Assembly (NCBI GenBank): GCA_029551145.1
Contig: JAKPGA010000069.1
Span: 1 to 64,000, forward strand
DNA length: 64,000 nucleotides
Reading direction: 5' to 3'
Source: Thermotogota bacterium
Lineage (GTDB): Bacteria > Thermotogota > Thermotogae > Thermotogales > DSM-5069
Below the pieces are notes generated by a model. The model was given only the letters and a program-made list of their open reading frames with translations. It was not told where the DNA came from and made no database searches. Position 1 is the stretch's first letter; each line of letters begins with the position of its first letter. Made by a program: the position numbers and the translations under genes. Positions 19,111 through 30,009 of this stretch are shown one piece after another.

Positions 19111-20301
19111 TTACATATTGAACGCTCTTTTCAGTTCAGGCACTACATCTAAATTCTCCCAGGTGAAGTCTGGATCGTTTCTGCCAAAGTGACCGTAGGC
19201 CGCAGTCTTTTTGTATATAGGTCTTCTGAGGTTGAGTTTCTTTATTATAGCGAGCGGTCTGAAATCAAAGATTTGCATTATTACGTCTCTCAACTTTGCT
19301 TCATCCACCTTTGCCGTGCCAAAGGTGTCTATCATGAATGAAACGGGTCTTGCTTTACCTATTGCATAGGCGATTTGCAACATGAATCTGTCTGCTAAAC
19401 CAGCAGCGACAACATTCTTCGCCACATAACGAGCCATGTAATGTGCCGATCTGTCGACCTTCGTTGGATCTTTCCCGCTGAAAGCTCCTCCTCCATGTGG
19501 GATCCAGCCACCGTATGTATCAACGATTATCTTCCTACCTGTCAATCCCGTGTCGGCCGAGGGGCCACCCAGAACAAACCTTCCAGTTGGATTCACCAGA
19601 ACTTTTAATTGATCGCTCCAGTACTGTTCTGGGACAGTCGGTCTGATAACATGTTCTATAAGGGCATCCCTTAATTCACTCATGCTAACATCTGGTTCAT
19701 GCTGTGCCGATATCAGCACCGTATCAACTCGAACTGGCTTACCATTTTCATCGTACTCCACCGTAACCTGAGTTTTTCCATCTGGTCTCAAAAATGGCAG
19801 AACCTTCTCCTTTCTAACCCTCGCCAGTCTCATCGCAAGTTTGTGAGCAAGGGTTATTGGTAAAGGCATGAACTCAGATGTTTCGTTTGTTGCGTAACCA
19901 AACATCATCCCCTGATCCCCTGCACCAACTCTATCAAACTCGTCTTCATCATTGTTCTTTTCCCTCGCTTCGAGTGCTCTGTCTACGCCTAAGGCGATGT
20001 CTGGCGACTGGCTGTGTATAGAGGTGAACACACCACAAGTTTCACCATCGAACCCGAATTTCGCTCGTGTGTACCCCACTTCGAGGATAGTTTTTCTAAC
20101 GATATCCTGCACATCCACATAGGCTTCAGTTGTGACTTCTCCAGCAACAACCGCTATGCCAGTGGTCAGAAGCGTTTCAATTGCCACTCTTGCGTCGGGG
20201 TCCTGTTCAATGATTGCATCCAGGATCGCATCTGAAATTTGATCGGCTACTTTATCTGGATGCCCTTCGGTAACGCTTTCGCTCGTGAAAAGCTTTTTCA
20301 T
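19111..20301 (-). CDS. metK: S-adenosylmethionine synthetase
   Basis: [53 protein letters not shown]. Confidence 0.97.
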   Translation of the reverse strand: MKKLFTSESVTEGHPDKVADQISDAILDAIIEQDPDARVAIETLLTTGIAVVAGEVTTEAYVDVQDIVRKTILEVGYTRAKFGFDGETCGVFTSIHSQSPDIALGVDRALEAREKNNDEDEFDRVGAGDQGMMFGYATNETSEFMPLPITLAHKLAMRLARVRKEKVLPFLRPDGKTQVTVEYDENGKPVRVDTVLISAQHEPDVSMSELRDALIEHVIRPTVPEQYWSDQLKVLVNPTGRFVLGGPSADTGLTGRKIIVDTYGGWIPHGGGAFSGKDPTKVDRSAHYMARYVAKNVVAAGLADRFMLQIAYAIGKARPVSFMIDTFGTAKVDEAKLRDVIMQIFDFRPLAIIKKLNLRRPIYKKTAAYGHFGRNDPDFTWENLDVVPELKRAFNM

Positions 20302-20642
20302 TTCTCCGCCTCCTTCTTTTCCTGAACCATCTGCTCATATTCTTCTTTGGTTATGAACTTTCCGCCTTCAAGGCTGACTGTTCTGACTTTGTATGAAGCC
20401 CCAAAAGAAGCCAACAAATGGATCTTGTTCGGGCATTTCGAACCAACATAAATCTTATCTATTTTGTAAGGAGCAGCCGCATTATCATAGTCGTTTATGA
20501 AATCATAGCCTATCCTCAAATGACTTCTGAAATACTCTCCACATTTATCACATTTCAGATAAACAACCAACAAATTCCCTTCTCTGTAAAATGGGTTACT
20601 CTGTAACTCCTGATCACTTTTCTTTTTCCTGAATGGCCACAC
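20298..20642 (-). CDS. Conserved hypothetical protein with CxxC motif
   Basis: 114 aa, [27 protein letters not shown]; 4-bp overlap with metK. Confidence 0.65.
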   Translation of the reverse strand: MWPFRKKKSDQELQSNPFYREGNLLVVYLKCDKCGEYFRSHLRIGYDFINDYDNAAAPYKIDKIYVGSKCPNKIHLLASFGASYKVRTVSLEGGKFITKEEYEQMVQEKKEAEK

Positions 20643-20647
20643 CGTCT

Positions 20648-21625
20648 CTACCTTCTTTCAACTACAAACTTCACCACGTATTCCTCATTCCATATATCAC
20701 TACAAACGATCTTAACATTTATTCGCGAAGGTAATTTCCCCAGTTCCGCGAATTTATTCGTCTTTACGAGAGAAGTACCTCTATCTGGATACAGTTTGTA
20801 CCAAGCGTTGTAACTGTATCCATCAGAGACAGAATCATTTGTATAGACACTCCACACGTTGTTGAACTCGTCCAACGGTATCTCGCCAAGATTAATATCA
20901 TACACAAGAATTTCGTTGAAATACAGCTTTAAAGTCTTCAGACCAATTACATTTTTGTTAAGTGTTGCCACCGCATTCATTGCAATCTTGGGAAATGCAT
21001 CTTTGAACTGATACACTCTGCCTTCTGTATATGTATAACGTTCAGAGTCGATTACCAACGATTTTACCGAGAAAGCAGCATCCTTTGGCTTTGAAAAACT
21101 TATGAAAGAGGCGGGATCGTAACAAATTGATTCATCCGCACTTCGGATTTCAAAATGACAGTGGGGTTGGGCTGCTTCTCCTGTCTGCCCGGAGTAACCG
21201 ATCGGCTCGCCAGAATTGAAAAAGAACGCTTTAGTCGGAAAGTTAACTACTATTCGTTTCTTCCCAAACTCCGAAACAACAGAGTTGATAATCGAATCGA
21301 GCTTTGGCGAAAATTTGCTCAGGTGTGCATAAAGTGTCCTCAGGCCGTTCTCGTGTTCCAGGACAACAACGTTGCCATATATATCATCATCGTCAATTTC
21401 GATTCTCACAAGCCAGCCATCAGCAGCAGCCAATATCGGCACACCGCTTCTCATATTCGTGGACAGGTCTATTCCCATGTGAAAGTGTGGTCCTCTGTTT
21501 CCACTGCCTCTGAATTCTCCAAAACTCGATGTGACCAGAGCCACACCTGCAACCGGCGAGACGAAATCAGCGGCGTAAACGACCATGACTGTGAGCACTA
21601 AAAAGAGAATCAAATACTTCTTCAC
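20648..21625 (-). CDS. M23 family metallopeptidase (LytM-type)
   Basis: Signal peptide, HFHMGIDLSTN, PHCHFEI motifs. Confidence 0.87.
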   Translation of the reverse strand: MKKYLILFLVLTVMVVYAADFVSPVAGVALVTSSFGEFRGSGNRGPHFHMGIDLSTNMRSGVPILAAADGWLVRIEIDDDDIYGNVVVLEHENGLRTLYAHLSKFSPKLDSIINSVVSEFGKKRIVVNFPTKAFFFNSGEPIGYSGQTGEAAQPHCHFEIRSADESICYDPASFISFSKPKDAAFSVKSLVIDSERYTYTEGRVYQFKDAFPKIAMNAVATLNKNVIGLKTLKLYFNEILVYDINLGEIPLDEFNNVWSVYTNDSVSDGYSYNAWYKLYPDRGTSLVKTNKFAELGKLPSRINVKIVCSDIWNEEYVVKFVVERR

Positions 21626-22878
21626 GAATTCATCCCTCCTGCGATCTGCTTCAGACGCCGTAATATACCAGGGCGTCCCCTAACCCGAAGCACTACCATA
21701 TCTTCTTGATATACCTGTTCGGTGATTGTTATCTTTTCCTTTTCTTTCATGAGCAAAGGCAAATCTCTCAGTTTGACTGCAAATAGATCTTCGCATTCAT
21801 TCTTTTCGATTTCATCGCAAACACGTTTCAAAAGTTCCTGAAATCCAGTTTTGTATAGAGCGCTTATGAATATAGATTCCGGGTAAGCAGCAGAGAGTTC
21901 TTTCAGCACATGTGGAGAAACTCTATCGATCTTGTTAAAAACTAAAAGACGAGGCAGGTGGTTTGCTCCAAGTTTTTCCAATGCGGCAAGAGAAGATCCG
22001 AGTTTTTCGTTGAAGTTTTCATCTGAGATATCCACAACAACCACTATGAGATTCGAGTAGAGTATCTCCTCAAGCGTAGATTCGAAGGCTTTTATGAGAG
22101 TGTGTGGCACATTCTTTATGAAACCAACGGTGTCCTTAAAGAGTACCACCCTTCCGTTGGGGGTCTTCACTCTCCTTATCACCGGTGCCAGGGTGCTAAA
22201 AAGTTTGTCGGCCACGAGTATATCATCATCGCTCAGGGCTTTTATCAAGCTCGATTTTCCTGCGTTTGTATATCCCACCACCGAGACCATTGGAAGATCG
22301 CTTTGAAGGCGCATTTTTCTTTGTTGTGCCCTGTTTTTCTCTATCTGCATCAATTTCTGCTTTATGATTCTTATCCTTTCACGTATCCTGCGTCTTTTCT
22401 CTTCCAGCTCCTGCTCACCTGGTCCCCTGGTCCCTATGCCACCACCAAGCCGCGAAAGCTCTCTACCTTGCCCTACCAATCTTGGCAACTGGTACTGTAG
22501 ACTTGCCAGCTCTACCTGAAGTTTTCCTTCCTCGGTTGTTGCGTGGTCTGCAAAGATATCTATTATGATCTGTGTTCTGTCTTTTACAGTCACACCGAGT
22601 TCTTTCTCGAGATTCTTGACCTGTAAGGGAGTTATTTCATCATCAACTACAACAAGATCGGCATTTGTCAATGCTATGAGTTCCTTGAGTTTTTCTATCT
22701 TGCCAAGCCCGAAATAATAACGTGAATCAGGTTCGGATCTTTTCTGATAGAACATCTCCATGACTTGGACCTGAAGCGTGCTCAACAATTGTTTGAGCTC
22801 TTCGACAGATGAGTAATCTTCCCTTATGCTCAGGATGATTGCATTGTGAGGTTCAAGTGTTTTTCTACTTTGAGACAC
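21622..22878 (-). CDS. hflX: GTPase HflX
   Basis: GRELSRLGGGIGTRGPGEQELE, GYTNAGKSSLIKAL, KDTVGFIKNVPH. Confidence 0.95.
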   Translation of the reverse strand: MSQSRKTLEPHNAIILSIREDYSSVEELKQLLSTLQVQVMEMFYQKRSEPDSRYYFGLGKIEKLKELIALTNADLVVVDDEITPLQVKNLEKELGVTVKDRTQIIIDIFADHATTEEGKLQVELASLQYQLPRLVGQGRELSRLGGGIGTRGPGEQELEEKRRRIRERIRIIKQKLMQIEKNRAQQRKMRLQSDLPMVSVVGYTNAGKSSLIKALSDDDILVADKLFSTLAPVIRRVKTPNGRVVLFKDTVGFIKNVPHTLIKAFESTLEEILYSNLIVVVVDISDENFNEKLGSSLAALEKLGANHLPRLLVFNKIDRVSPHVLKELSAAYPESIFISALYKTGFQELLKRVCDEIEKNECEDLFAVKLRDLPLLMKEKEKITITEQVYQEDMVVLRVRGRPGILRRLKQIAGGMNS

Positions 22879-23137
22879 CTTCGGCTTGACCTTCCTGTTG
22901 CTCTTCCTTCTGCTCGGTTTTCATGAGCATTACAAAGCTCGAGGGCATGATAGTACTTATCGCGTGTTTGTAGATCAAATTCTGCTGATTCTCGTTCTCG
23001 AGCAGAATCGTGAAACTGTCAAAGGAACGGATAATGCCTTTGGTTTGAAAACTGTTGACCAAATACACCTTCACCTCGATCTTGCCCACCCTCAGCGCAT
23101 TCAGAAACCTGTCTTGGAGATTGAACTTTTCAACCAT
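22865..23137 (-). CDS. hfq: RNA chaperone Hfq
   Basis: FNLQDRFLNALRVGKIEVKVYLVNSFQTKGIIRSFDSFTILLEN...YKHAIST; start at ATG 23137. Confidence 0.94.
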   Translation of the reverse strand: MVEKFNLQDRFLNALRVGKIEVKVYLVNSFQTKGIIRSFDSFTILLENENQQNLIYKHAISTIMPSSFVMLMKTEQKEEQQEGQAEGVSK

Positions 23138-23138
23138 T

Positions 23139-24068
23139 CTATAACCCCCCGTCAACAAATAAATTACCTCGTGCTTCTTGCAACACGATTTGCGAAATAA
23201 TCTTCACAGTGTCTTCGTTCTCAGAAACGTTCAACACCAATGCGTCTTCGTATCTTCGAAACCAAATCAACTGTCTCTTAGCGAAATGCCTGGTATTCTT
23301 CTTTATCTTCTCGATCATCGATCGATAGTCTATTTTCCTTTCTATGTATTCAATCACCTCTTGATAACCAATCGTTTTCATTGAGTTCAATTCTTTTGTA
23401 TACCCCATTTTCAGAAGACCTTCGACTTCATCCACTAAACCACTTTGAATCATCTTTTCAACCCTTGTATTGATTCTATCATAAAGTTCATTTCTATCTC
23501 GATTCAAAATTATCACGGTGAATTTCCCCGCAGGAGATATCTGTTTTTGAAGTTCGGAGAACTTTTTTCCAGACTTTAAGCAGACTTCAAGCGCTCGGAT
23601 TGTTCTTTTCAAATCATTTTTGTGAATCTTTGAAGCGTACTCTGGATCATATTGCTCAAGTAATCTTCGCAGAGAACCGGGGTTTTGTTTTTCCACTTCA
23701 AGAAGTTCGGAACGCAGTTGCTCGTCTCTTGGGACTCCATCAAAGATGCCTTTTAACAAAGAATCGATGTACAAACCAGTTCCCCCAACGAAGATCGGAA
23801 TCTTCCCTTGCTGAAGGATCCTTTTGACTGTTTGAATCGCATCGACTCTGAACTGATAGACGTTATAGTATTCATCAGGTTTGACTATGTCAACAAGGTG
23901 GTGTTTGACCAAGTTCCTCTCTTGCATAGTTGGTTTGGCCGTACCGATGTCCATGAATTTATAGATCTGTCTCGAATCAACTGAAACGATCTCTCCATCA
24001 ATACTCTGACACACTTTGATTGCGATCTCTGTTTTACCAACGGCAGTAGGACCGCAGATGATGATCAT
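23139..24068 (-). CDS. miaA: tRNA dimethylallyltransferase
   Basis: GPTAVGKTEIAI, DSRQIYKFMDIGTAKP, GGTGLYIDSLL, KRQLIWFRR. Confidence 0.95.
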   Translation of the reverse strand: MIIICGPTAVGKTEIAIKVCQSIDGEIVSVDSRQIYKFMDIGTAKPTMQERNLVKHHLVDIVKPDEYYNVYQFRVDAIQTVKRILQQGKIPIFVGGTGLYIDSLLKGIFDGVPRDEQLRSELLEVEKQNPGSLRRLLEQYDPEYASKIHKNDLKRTIRALEVCLKSGKKFSELQKQISPAGKFTVIILNRDRNELYDRINTRVEKMIQSGLVDEVEGLLKMGYTKELNSMKTIGYQEVIEYIERKIDYRSMIEKIKKNTRHFAKRQLIWFRRYEDALVLNVSENEDTVKIISQIVLQEARGNLFVDGGL

Positions 24069-24835
24069 TTCTTTTCTATCACCCCATAGAAAACTTGACT
24101 TCTTCTACTGCCGAAGATTTTATCCACAGGTATACGTCTGAACAAGCTATCCTTGGCATGTGCCTTGAGAACAATCCTTCTCTTGGCAACTTTGAACATT
24201 TGGTCTACATCGTCTGCGTTTATTGTGTCGTACACAGCAAAAGGTCTTAGTGGATTCATGGAAGACGACTCAAAAACGGGATTCTCAAACATCGGGTCAC
24301 AGTAGACTATATCATAGGAATTCTCTTCACAGGATCTCAGGAATTGTTTGAAGTCAGCGTGTATCACCTGTATTTTCCTCATCGCGGTGTTAATCCAGTT
24401 TTCCTTCGCCCTGTGGTTTGCCAGTCCATCTCGAACGACCACAAAGATCGGTGTTGAGGCTTCCAGACCTATTACTGTTCCTGAATCGAGGAAAGAAGCC
24501 ATCAAAATCGCTTCTGTGCCAAGCCCAAGAGTTGTGTCGAGAATGATTTCATCGCCAGTTAACTGAAGACATTCAATCAGATGATCTTTCAATCCCTTCT
24601 GTATGTTTTTCATTCTCACCTTCGCCATCGATGGATGAAAAAAGAATTCACCGCTTTCAGATTTTACTACGAGCCGGTTTTTTTCTACCACATAGCAGTA
24701 TTCTCCTTGGGTCGCTGCACAGATGTTGGGGTAGTCTTTTCTGGGAAGGTATGGTATTTGTAGTTCATTTGCGAGTTTCTTAGCCTTTTTCACTTGTTCT
24801 TCAGCAGGGTCGTGAGAAGTGGTGACGAATATCAC
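24065..24835 (-). CDS. Class I SAM-dependent methyltransferase (RsmJ-like family)
   Basis: DTTLGLGTEAILMASFLD, YCDPMFENP motif. Confidence 0.75.
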   Translation of the reverse strand: MIFVTTSHDPAEEQVKKAKKLANELQIPYLPRKDYPNICAATQGEYCYVVEKNRLVVKSESGEFFFHPSMAKVRMKNIQKGLKDHLIECLQLTGDEIILDTTLGLGTEAILMASFLDSGTVIGLEASTPIFVVVRDGLANHRAKENWINTAMRKIQVIHADFKQFLRSCEENSYDIVYCDPMFENPVFESSSMNPLRPFAVYDTINADDVDQMFKVAKRRIVLKAHAKDSLFRRIPVDKIFGSRRSQVFYGVIEKK

Positions 24836-25077
24836 TTCTTAATGTTCACTCCTTCTATTATGTTCTTATCCTCCTGTAGCTCCTTGAATTCTACGAGCAA
24901 GTTCTCATAGGTCGATTTGAGTTGTTGGTTCTTGAGTACACACTGTTGATATCTAATGTAGGAAACTGTAAATAGAAAGAGGACACAACACAGAATAATC
25001 AGGGTGACACCCCTGAATACACGTCGACTCTTCTTTTTGCGATTTTTCTTCAGTTTTATTTTCAAATCAGCACTCAA
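24832..25077 (-). CDS. Small single-TM coiled-coil protein, FtsL/DivIC-like in architecture
   Basis: 81 aa: basic N-tail, one TM (TLIILCCVLFLFTVSYI), then LKNQQLKSTYENLLVEFKELQEDKN. Confidence 0.5.
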   Translation of the reverse strand: MSADLKIKLKKNRKKKSRRVFRGVTLIILCCVLFLFTVSYIRYQQCVLKNQQLKSTYENLLVEFKELQEDKNIIEGVNIKK

Positions 25078-25091
25078 TCAAACCACCCATT

Positions 25092-27365
25092 CTACTTGAG
25101 TCCTGTACGTGCGACTCCTCTTACAAAGTATTTTTGAGTGAACAAGAACAGTATAACAATGGGCAAAATGGAGAAGGTCGCTGCGGCCATCAATTGATTA
25201 TACACAGTTCCCACATCTGTACTGAAGGTTTGTAACCCAACGGGCAGGGTTCTGTATTTATCCTTATTGGTCACTATTAAAACCCACAGAAAGGCGTTCC
25301 AACTACCAACAAACTTCAGAAGGGCACTTGTTATTATAGTTGGTTTTGAGAGCGGTACAACCACAGTCCAGAGAAATCTAAGGTGAGAACAACCATCTAT
25401 CCAGGCAGCATCCTTAAGTTCCATCGGAAGTGTCAGAAAATGCTGTCGCATGAGGAAAATCGCAAACACGCTCACCACCCAAGGTACTATTAGTGCATAA
25501 TAGGTATCTATCCAGCCAAGTCTTGATATCGTGATGAAATTCGGTACCAAGAGCACCTCTCCTGGGATCATCATAGTTCCTAAGAAGAGTGCGAAAACGA
25601 AATTCTTCCCTGGAAATCTCATCATGGCGAAGGCATAGGCAGCCATAGCGGCAAAGACAACCTCTATAACCGTTGTAACTATGGCTACAAAGGCTGTGTT
25701 CAAATAGTATATGCCAAAGGGAGCACTCTTCCAAGCCATGAAGTAGTTTTGAAAAACATTTGCGAAGATCTCTTTTAAGGAGTAGTCTACCCGGACAGAA
25801 TAATTCTCATCTTCCAGGTAAACTGGGTGAACATCGCTCAGCTCTATTTCAATGTTTTGATTCCTATTCAGTCTAATATTCTTAACGAACTCCGGAGCCT
25901 GAACAATATCCATAAGAGATTGGCTTTGATTGTAAATTCTTCTCAGCTCCGAAACTGCCTGGATGTTCTCATAAGTCTCAATCAGCAACTTCCAAAATTG
26001 CTCTGGATCACCACCAATTCTTGACAGGTTCTCAAGTTTTTCCAAAGCTATCTGTAGAGCTTGATTCATACCAGTCAGTTCTCTCAATTTCTCGACCATC
26101 GTTTCAAAGGATTGAAACTGTGAGAGACTCTCTACACCCATATAGGTTAGCGAACTGGTCAGCGCTGAAAGTGGTTGCTTCAGCTGCTGAATGTACGTTC
26201 TCACGTTGTCAACGTGCATAGTCTGAAACTGTCTGTATAACTGTTCATCCAGTACTTTGTCAACTCTCTCCGGCAGCGATTGTGTCGAACGACGGAGTTC
26301 TTCGTTGACGACATCCTTGATCCTTTCAGAGAATTTCACCTGCGCGAGTTGCTGTGACATTATTCTGTCTCTTTCTGTGTTGCTCAGAAATTTGAAGACG
26401 ATCTTGTCAGTTTGAGTTTTCGATGTCTGAATCGATCTGAAATACCTGTCAACGAAGACATAGGTGTCGAGCAGATTGAGAAGATTTCGAAGTGGCTGAA
26501 CAACTCTATTTGCATAAAGTTGTACGACAGGGCTGTCTTTCAGTTCAGGGTTCAATGAATCCGGTGCGACTTGTTCGATACATTCGCTCATATTCTTTCT
26601 GAGACTTTCAATTTCTTCATCCTGCAGCAATGCAATCGCACCCTTCTTAAAGATTGTTACTTTCGACAGCGTGCTGTTCAATGATTTTTTTGCATTGGAT
26701 ATCAATGACAGATAGTTTTCCCTCTCATCTTCTGTTATCCTATTTGCATACCTTTCAAAGATTTCCAGCTGGTTCAATGAATTACCGATTACTTGCTCGA
26801 CCTCTGTTATGTAGTTTCTACGGTCTAAAAGTGCGGATGAACCATGTTGGTATAGTACAAAAAAGTTTGAAAAGAATTCTTCAGCATCCCGGGCTGATCT
26901 TGCCAACTCCGATACTTGCTTGTTTGGACTGACGGAATTGAGTTGTTCGACGAATCTATCGAAACTTTCCCGATCAAGTGCTCCACGAAGATACGCAAGA
27001 TCCTTCGACAGAAGAATCGTTACCGTTCCTCTGTAGACTGGATCGTCGTCTATTTGAAGCGAAAGAACCCTACTCGTTCTCTGTGAATCTGTGAGGGTCA
27101 AAGCTTCCCTCAAAGTTAACCCTCTCCAGTCGATGCCACCAGCAGAGCTTCTTGACACCTTCACCTTAACTTTCCACGATCCTGAAAAGTTCTTCGAACC
27201 CCACTGAGGTGGCCATTTTTCAACCTCACTTCTGGCTTTGAAGGAGGTTGAGACCATCCAGGCAAAAGGCAACAGCATCAATATAGCTCCACAGGTGACG
27301 AGCAGATAAACCAGGGTCGAGAAAAGGAACTTTCTCATGCCTTTCACCTCAAGAGATGTACTCAA
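25092..27365 (-). CDS. MalG-type ABC sugar permease with a roughly 460-aa insertion after TM1
   Basis: TM1 MLLPFAWMVSTSFK; C-terminal core with EAA loop ELKDAAWIDGCSHLRFLWTVVVPLSKP. Confidence 0.85.
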   Translation of the reverse strand: MSTSLEVKGMRKFLFSTLVYLLVTCGAILMLLPFAWMVSTSFKARSEVEKWPPQWGSKNFSGSWKVKVKVSRSSAGGIDWRGLTLREALTLTDSQRTSRVLSLQIDDDPVYRGTVTILLSKDLAYLRGALDRESFDRFVEQLNSVSPNKQVSELARSARDAEEFFSNFFVLYQHGSSALLDRRNYITEVEQVIGNSLNQLEIFERYANRITEDERENYLSLISNAKKSLNSTLSKVTIFKKGAIALLQDEEIESLRKNMSECIEQVAPDSLNPELKDSPVVQLYANRVVQPLRNLLNLLDTYVFVDRYFRSIQTSKTQTDKIVFKFLSNTERDRIMSQQLAQVKFSERIKDVVNEELRRSTQSLPERVDKVLDEQLYRQFQTMHVDNVRTYIQQLKQPLSALTSSLTYMGVESLSQFQSFETMVEKLRELTGMNQALQIALEKLENLSRIGGDPEQFWKLLIETYENIQAVSELRRIYNQSQSLMDIVQAPEFVKNIRLNRNQNIEIELSDVHPVYLEDENYSVRVDYSLKEIFANVFQNYFMAWKSAPFGIYYLNTAFVAIVTTVIEVVFAAMAAYAFAMMRFPGKNFVFALFLGTMMIPGEVLLVPNFITISRLGWIDTYYALIVPWVVSVFAIFLMRQHFLTLPMELKDAAWIDGCSHLRFLWTVVVPLSKPTIITSALLKFVGSWNAFLWVLIVTNKDKYRTLPVGLQTFSTDVGTVYNQLMAAATFSILPIVILFLFTQKYFVRGVARTGLK

Positions 27366-28596
27366 CTGTTCTGCGGCTCAGCCAAAACTGAAGGGCCGTG
27401 AAGATCAAGATAATGGCAAAAAGTATGTACGCCGCGGCACAGGCAATGCCCATCCTTTGTTGAACGTAGAACCTGTCAAAAACATAGTAAACCATAGTCA
27501 TCCCACTGTTGTTGTAAGGACCTGGGAGTCCGCTGTATAGAACATACACCTCGGTGAAAACCTTGAAGGAACTTATCAAAGACACAACCAACAAGAAAAA
27601 CGTGGTTGGTGTGAGCAATGGCCAGGTTATGTAAAGAAATTTATCCCAAGCTTTCGCGCCGTCAACCTCTGCAGCCTCATAATAAGATTTGTCTATGTTT
27701 TGAAGGCCTGCGAGTAATATCACAGCATCATATCCAACCGTTTTCCAGATCGATACGATTGCTATGGTAGGAATAGTCCAGCGCTCATCTTTCAACCAGG
27801 CTATCTTACTGATCTTGAAAAAAGAAAGCAAGTAATTCAGTAGACCGTAAGCATCGTCAAAAATCCATCGCCAGACAAGAGATATGGCAACCACGGAGGT
27901 AACAAAAGGTACAAAGTAAGCTGTTCTGAAAAACGCTCTTAGTTTTATATTGCTGTTGAGCAACAGCGCTATGATCAGAGCCAGCCCGATGGTTGTTGGA
28001 ACGCTTAGGACGACATAATAGAGTGTGTTGTAGATGGCTTTTATGAATAGATTCTTGTCACGACTTTCAAGGAAGAAATTCACAACGGTGTAGATCCTCT
28101 TGTCAAAAAAGATCCAAAGCGCGATCAACAATAAAGTGATCAGACTGATGCCGATTCCATGCTTTGAGAAAACCGCTTTGTTCCTCAACAAAGCGTAGAT
28201 AAGAGCCAAAAGAACGACAACAAGGATCGTAGAAATCTTATAATTGGTCGCAAACCAAAAACACATGGCTGAGACCATGACTGTAATAGTGGAAAGATAT
28301 GGCCTTTTTGTGAAGGCGTACAGTGATAGGACAACTGCAAAACAGACTGCAATAACGGTCAATGTTTCAATCAAGGAATAGGCAAAACTGTGGGAAGGTA
28401 AACTCTGAAATCGAAAGATTTCCGCATAGTTTTCAAAACCCGCAAAAACCGGGTTTCTCATGTTTTTGAAATCCCATCTGAAGAAGCTCAGCACAAACGA
28501 GAAACCAACGGGCCAGAACACAAAGGTACCAAGAACCAAAAAGGAAGGCAACAAGAAAAGATATGCCAGCAGAGTTTCTCTTGCCTTCCTCTTCAT
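27349..28596 (-). CDS. MalF/UgpA-type ABC sugar permease with an extra TM-rich insertion
   Basis: AYLFLLPSFLVLGTFVFWPVGFSFVLSF; EAA loop YYEAAEVDGAKAWDKFLYITWPLLTPT. Confidence 0.86.
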   Translation of the reverse strand: MKRKARETLLAYLFLLPSFLVLGTFVFWPVGFSFVLSFFRWDFKNMRNPVFAGFENYAEIFRFQSLPSHSFAYSLIETLTVIAVCFAVVLSLYAFTKRPYLSTITVMVSAMCFWFATNYKISTILVVVLLALIYALLRNKAVFSKHGIGISLITLLLIALWIFFDKRIYTVVNFFLESRDKNLFIKAIYNTLYYVVLSVPTTIGLALIIALLLNSNIKLRAFFRTAYFVPFVTSVVAISLVWRWIFDDAYGLLNYLLSFFKISKIAWLKDERWTIPTIAIVSIWKTVGYDAVILLAGLQNIDKSYYEAAEVDGAKAWDKFLYITWPLLTPTTFFLLVVSLISSFKVFTEVYVLYSGLPGPYNNSGMTMVYYVFDRFYVQQRMGIACAAAYILFAIILIFTALQFWLSRRTVEYIS

Positions 28597-28609
28597 CTAA
28601 CAGCACCTC

Positions 28610-29995
28610 TCACAGGATATATGAGCTGACGTCTTCATCTTCCACTATAGCTGCGAGTTTTTCTCTAACGTACTTTGCGTCAATTACGATTTTCATGTCT
28701 GGTAATTCAGGTGCATCATACGAGACATCTTCGAGCACTTTTTCAACGACGGTGTACAGCCTTCGAGCTCCTATGTTTTCAAGCCTTTGATTCAAATCAT
28801 AAGCAATCTTGGCGATTTCTTCAACTCCTTCTTGAGTGAAAACCAGTTCCACACCTTCTGTGGAAAGAAGTGCTTGGTACTGTTTTGTTATGGCATTCTC
28901 TGGTTCTGTAAGGATTCGAACGAAATCCTGTCGTGTGAGTGATGTCAACTCAACTCTTATTGGAAAACGCCCTTGGAGTTCGGGTATAAGATCTGACGGT
29001 TTGCTTATGTGAAAGGCACCAGAACCTATGAAAAGGATATAATCTGTTCTCACAGGTCCGTATTTCGTCATTATCGTCGTACCTTCCACGATAGGGAGAA
29101 GGTCCCTTTGTACGCCCTGTCTTGATACATCTGGTCCCGCACCAGTAGATTTAATGGCGATTTTATCCAGTTCGTCTATGAAAATGATGCCACGGTTCTG
29201 TGCTCTATCGATTGCCTCCTGCGCTGCTTTGTCCATGTCTATCAGTTTCTCGGCTTCGATTGGTAGTAAAATCTTCCGGGCTTCGGAAACTGTCATTCTC
29301 TTTTTCTGTTTAGTCTTGGGCATGAGGCTACCGAGCATACTGCCTAAGTCGATACCGAGATCTTCTAACTCTCCTTGACCCAAAACTCCCACGAACGGTG
29401 AAACCTCTTTTTCTATCTCTATCTCTATCAACTCATTTTCCAATTCCCCGTTTCGCAATCTCTGACGCATTTCTTCACGCTTCTGTCTCAGCGTCTTTCT
29501 TTCTTCAGGTGATGGTTGTTGTTGCTGTGGATTTCCGAATATTCCCATCAAACTTATGCTCTGAGGTTTTCTGCTTTCGGGAACAAGTGCGTCCAGTATC
29601 CTTTCTTCAACCATAGATTCAGCCTTTTCTCTAACCTGTTCGATTCTCTCTTTCTTGACCATGTTAACGCTAATTTCGATCAAGTCTCTTATCATCGATT
29701 CCACATTCTTGCCAACGTACCCCACTTCTGTGAAGCGTGTTGCCTCCACCTTCAAAAAAGGTGATCCGGAGAGCTGTGCAAGCCTGCGCGCTATTTCTGT
29801 TTTGCCAACACCAGTGGGTCCTATCATCAGTATGTTTTTCGGGAGCACCTCTTTCTGCCACTGCTCAGACAATTTCTGTCTGCGGATTCTGTTTCTAATC
29901 GCTATTGCAACTGCCTTTTTTGCCTGTTGCTGACCTATTATGTATCTATCCAGCTCCTTAACGATCTGCTTTGGTGTCAATTCGTCAAAGCTCAC
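28610..29995 (-). CDS. hslU: ATP-dependent protease ATPase subunit HslU
   Basis: [64 protein letters not shown]. Confidence 0.96.
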   Translation of the reverse strand: MSFDELTPKQIVKELDRYIIGQQQAKKAVAIAIRNRIRRQKLSEQWQKEVLPKNILMIGPTGVGKTEIARRLAQLSGSPFLKVEATRFTEVGYVGKNVESMIRDLIEISVNMVKKERIEQVREKAESMVEERILDALVPESRKPQSISLMGIFGNPQQQQPSPEERKTLRQKREEMRQRLRNGELENELIEIEIEKEVSPFVGVLGQGELEDLGIDLGSMLGSLMPKTKQKKRMTVSEARKILLPIEAEKLIDMDKAAQEAIDRAQNRGIIFIDELDKIAIKSTGAGPDVSRQGVQRDLLPIVEGTTIMTKYGPVRTDYILFIGSGAFHISKPSDLIPELQGRFPIRVELTSLTRQDFVRILTEPENAITKQYQALLSTEGVELVFTQEGVEEIAKIAYDLNQRLENIGARRLYTVVEKVLEDVSYDAPELPDMKIVIDAKYVREKLAAIVEDEDVSSYIL

Positions 29996-30009
29996 GTTTC
30001 ATCACTCCT

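Noticed and set aside
20298-20642. Possible zinc-ribbon regulator in front of metK
   Set aside because: Only one CxxC and a lone distal Cys; not enough for a zinc-ribbon assignment, so left as conserved hypothetical.
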